Positions 61,940-64,000 of a stretch of DNA of 64,000 nucleotides are shown here, piece after piece (the first letter of the stretch is position 1; each line of letters opens with the position of its first letter). Made by a program: the position numbers and the translations under genes. This DNA is from Acidobacteriota bacterium. Lineage in GTDB: Bacteria > Acidobacteriota > Terriglobia > Acidiferrales > UBA7541. The stretch lies in assembly GCA_003225315.1 (NCBI GenBank), contig QHZD01000042.1:1-64000 (forward strand). Direction: 5' to 3'. The notes below the pieces were generated by a model, which was given only the letters and a program-made list of their open reading frames with translations, was not told the DNA's origin and ran no database searches.

Positions 61940-64000
61940 TCACGGATGGATATACGCCACTGCCAGAGCTACAGAAGAAGCAAGTTGCGCCGATTGCATG
62001 ATCCCCGCCCAGTTCCGGCCACCGATCTTGGGCGCTTTTTCGGGCACAACGATCATGTCTCCAGCACGCAAGGTCGTGCTCATCGGATCGCCTCCCCACC
62101 AACCACTGCCGTTGTTTTTCGCGGCGATTACGGAGCCGTCGGCGCGGACCACAAAGACCGCCTTCTTGTCCGCAATTTGCGTCACTCCGCCGGCCTGGCT
62201 GAGGTACCACTTGGCGCTGTGGCCTGGGCGGTAACTGACAGCTGTCGGGTTAAAGACTTGGCCGTTCACCATCACGTAGCCAGCTTTCTTCGGAACGAAA
62301 AGAGTATCGCCATCGCGGACCTGCACATCTGCCGCCGTGTTTTGCCAAGCTTTCGTATCCGGCGAAATATGCATCACCACGCGGCCGATTGGGGCGCTAG
62401 CTTGCAATTGAGCGAGTGTTGCTTCTGTCTGGCCGATGGCGGTTAGCTTGGCGTTTTTCTGGTCATTGTCTGTTTCCGGCAGCGCTCTGAGCGTTGCCTG
62501 TTGCGCTTTGACGCGCTCCACAAGTTCCATGTGGGATTTCATCTCCAACTCGCGCACTTCGCGCCTCATTAGCACTGCCCCGTAAGGATAAGCTTCCGGA
62601 CCAAACCCTCCACTTCGCGCCAGAACAGAACTCAGGTGTTCTCCAGGTTCAATACCATATGTACCGGCGTGCAAAACCTCCCCGCGTACCGTCACGGACG
62701 CACCGATGTCAGTCCAGCGCGGAAGCTGCCGAATCGTCAAAATGTCGCCGTCGCGCAAGGGGACATCGGTCTTCGGATCTCCATTCATGGCTGATGCCAA
62801 ATTGATCTCGAGCCGATCGCTTGGGCTCTTCTGAGACCCATTCATCTTGAAACGTGCCAGGTCTGCACTCTCCGTGTAGGCGCTTCTTTTTAATCCCCCG
62901 GCTATGCGAACCAAGTCCTCGACGTGCATGTTCGTCGTGAGGGGATAGCGCCCCGGTTTGGTCACTTCACCCTTGATGTAAACCGTCGGAGGATCAACAC
63001 GGGTCGGATTGCGGTGCACCAGTAAGCGGTCACGTGGCTGGATCACGATGTTGTCTACTGGATTCCCCGCAAGGGCCTCGCGGAGATCAACACTCAGAAT
63101 TTTCATGCTCCCGTCGGGCTGCATGCGGAAAAGCTGAAGAGAGTCGAGAGAAGCATCTTGTGTGACACCGCCTGCCTGATAGACCACGTCTCTCAAGTGC
63201 GCTTTGCCCGAAGTGCGGTATTTCCCCGGTTCTCGGACTTCCCCGCCGATCCAAACTTCCGGCGCGGGCTCAAAATCGTAGCGGCTGAATACGCGAACGG
63301 TGTCAAGCGGCTGAAGTTTGGGTGCTGATGCTGGATTCGCCAGAGCCGCGGTTAAGTCGAAACTCTCCACACTCGGATGAAAATCCGGCGGATTCAACCT
63401 GACGATTTCTGCGTAGTGCGGCGCAGGTTCCGGGAGTAAATCTTTATATGAGCCAATCAGGTCAGACAGGTTCATCCCTTGCTTGTAGGAGTATCGCCCG
63501 GGCCGGAGCACATGTCCTTGAATGTAGATGGCGTCTTCGTTGTAAGGAGCAATCGGAAAAATGTGAATTTCGTCGCCGTCATTGACCTTGAAGGCGTCGA
63601 GCTGCTTGTTGGCGGAATCCGCTTCCCGGCCAGCCGAGAGATCGAGCGTGAGCATGGTGCGCTTCTCGTGCGCCTCAACACGCTGGACTTCAATGTGGCG
63701 TAGCGTTGCGGTCGGAAGGATTCCCCCTGCCAGTTCGAGGACATCCGCAAGTGAACTCTCACCGTGCAGCTCGTAAATGGCCGGCCGGCGAACCATTCCG
63801 TCCACCGTCACTTGAGGTCCTAGAGAGGGGACGAGTAGGGTGTCGCCATTTTCCAACCGGCGCATATCAGAGCGCACTCCGTGAAGCAGCAAATCGTAGG
63901 CGTCCACCTCTTCCACAAGTTGCTTTCCACGATAGTGTTTGAGTGCGCGCAGTGAACCGCGAGGGGTTACTCCGCCCGCGGCAAATAGTGCATTTAAGGG
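61940..64000 (-). CDS. SLBB-domain polysaccharide export protein (N-terminus outside window)
   Basis: The frame is open to the right edge (NALFAAGGVTPRGSLRALKHYRG precedes the GTG at 63916), so the N-terminal polysaccharide-export part lies beyond the window. At least 687 aa remain with about six SLBB beta-grasp repeats (VTVDGMVRRPAIYELHGESSLADVLELAGG; VWIGGEVREPGKYRTSGKAHLRDVVYQAGG; VYIKGEVTKPGRYPL; VTVRGEVLHAGTYGIEPGEHLSSVLARSGG; YVMVNGQVFNPTAVSYRPG). It is a Wza-like outer-membrane export channel or its periplasmic extension. It heads the visible operon. Confidence 0.9.
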   Translation of the reverse strand, partial: PLNALFAAGGVTPRGSLRALKHYRGKQLVEEVDAYDLLLHGVRSDMRRLENGDTLLVPSLGPQVTVDGMVRRPAIYELHGESSLADVLELAGGILPTATLRHIEVQRVEAHEKRTMLTLDLSAGREADSANKQLDAFKVNDGDEIHIFPIAPYNEDAIYIQGHVLRPGRYSYKQGMNLSDLIGSYKDLLPEPAPHYAEIVRLNPPDFHPSVESFDLTAALANPASAPKLQPLDTVRVFSRYDFEPAPEVWIGGEVREPGKYRTSGKAHLRDVVYQAGGVTQDASLDSLQLFRMQPDGSMKILSVDLREALAGNPVDNIVIQPRDRLLVHRNPTRVDPPTVYIKGEVTKPGRYPLTTNMHVEDLVRIAGGLKRSAYTESADLARFKMNGSQKSPSDRLEINLASAMNGDPKTDVPLRDGDILTIRQLPRWTDIGASVTVRGEVLHAGTYGIEPGEHLSSVLARSGGFGPEAYPYGAVLMRREVRELEMKSHMELVERVKAQQATLRALPETDNDQKNAKLTAIGQTEATLAQLQASAPIGRVVMHISPDTKAWQNTAADVQVRDGDTLFVPKKAGYVMVNGQVFNPTAVSYRPGHSAKWYLSQAGGVTQIADKKAVFVVRADGSVIAAKNNGSGWWGGDPMSTTLRAGDMIVVPEKAPKIGGRNWAGIMQSAQLASSVALAVAYIHP

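Noticed and set aside
61926-62210. N-terminal extension of the PAP2-Wzi protein
   Set aside because: The added 95 residues overlap the 3' end of the SLBB gene, look like shadow translation, and precede a clear ribosome site and signal peptide at ATG 61925.

Overview
The window looks like a chromosomal segment of a soil Acidobacteriota (Terriglobia-like) genome. This is an inference from gene content: two very large Oar-type TonB-dependent receptors with an N-terminal carboxypeptidase-regulatory-like domain and no SusD partner, secreted Ig-like/choice-of-anchor-D proteins, many secreted carbohydrate-active enzymes and moderately high GC. No rRNA, tRNA, CRISPR array or insertion sequence was recognised.

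Layout. (1) 1-4491: the end of a secreted Ig/choice-of-anchor-D/Fn3 repeat protein cut by the window edge, a lipoprotein with Ig-like domains, and a degenerate PilZ protein. (2) 4498-6125 (-): msrP-msrQ, periplasmic methionine sulfoxide repair. (3) 6334-13129 (-): a tightly packed eight-gene operon: SPFH/zinc-ribbon protein, S-adenosylmethionine decarboxylase, two DUF4178 zinc-ribbon proteins, a small secreted protein, a DUF350 membrane protein, a membrane-fused spermidine synthase-like enzyme and a Tat-exported FAD amine-oxidase-like protein. A TTGACA-17-TAGCAT promoter lies in front. This is the most system-like unit here and suggests polyamine chemistry tied to a membrane-stress (PspA/YdjI-like) complex. 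(4) 13384-23751 (-): a glucuronoxylan-type locus with a CE15 glucuronoyl esterase fused to an SGNH esterase, a ROK regulator, a TonB receptor and a GH115 alpha-glucuronidase. (5) 23908-29578 (+): a GMC oxidoreductase with its Tat-type small subunit, a GH27 alpha-galactosidase and an alginate-lyase-fold polysaccharide lyase. (6) 29509-43678: an L-rhamnose locus. A divergent regulator joining an IclR-type HTH to a sugar-binding periplasmic-protein domain faces rhaI, a truncated rhaB, rhaM, rhaT, a second TonB receptor, GH106 rhamnosidase, a GH39 enzyme and an NHL beta-propeller protein. (7) 43734-45409 (+): a small nuclease module: a RecB/Cas4-like PD-(D/E)XK nuclease with four cysteines, an unknown protein and an HNH nuclease. 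(8) 45723-64000 (-): a Wzx/Wzy-type exopolysaccharide operon read from right to left: SLBB export protein, PAP2-Wzi fusion, Wzz-like chain-length protein, NusG-like antiterminator, flippase, ligase/polymerase, sugar dehydratase, methyltransferase, two GT2 enzymes, GDP-mannose dehydratase, GT4 and the initiating sugar-phosphate transferase.

A recurring feature is gene damage. rhaB, gmd and the sugar methyltransferase each carry an internal deletion with frame change, and the PD-(D/E)XK gene seems to lack one base just after its start. These may be real decay or assembly errors; the raw reads would decide. All functions are inferred from sequence by eye; no database search was run.
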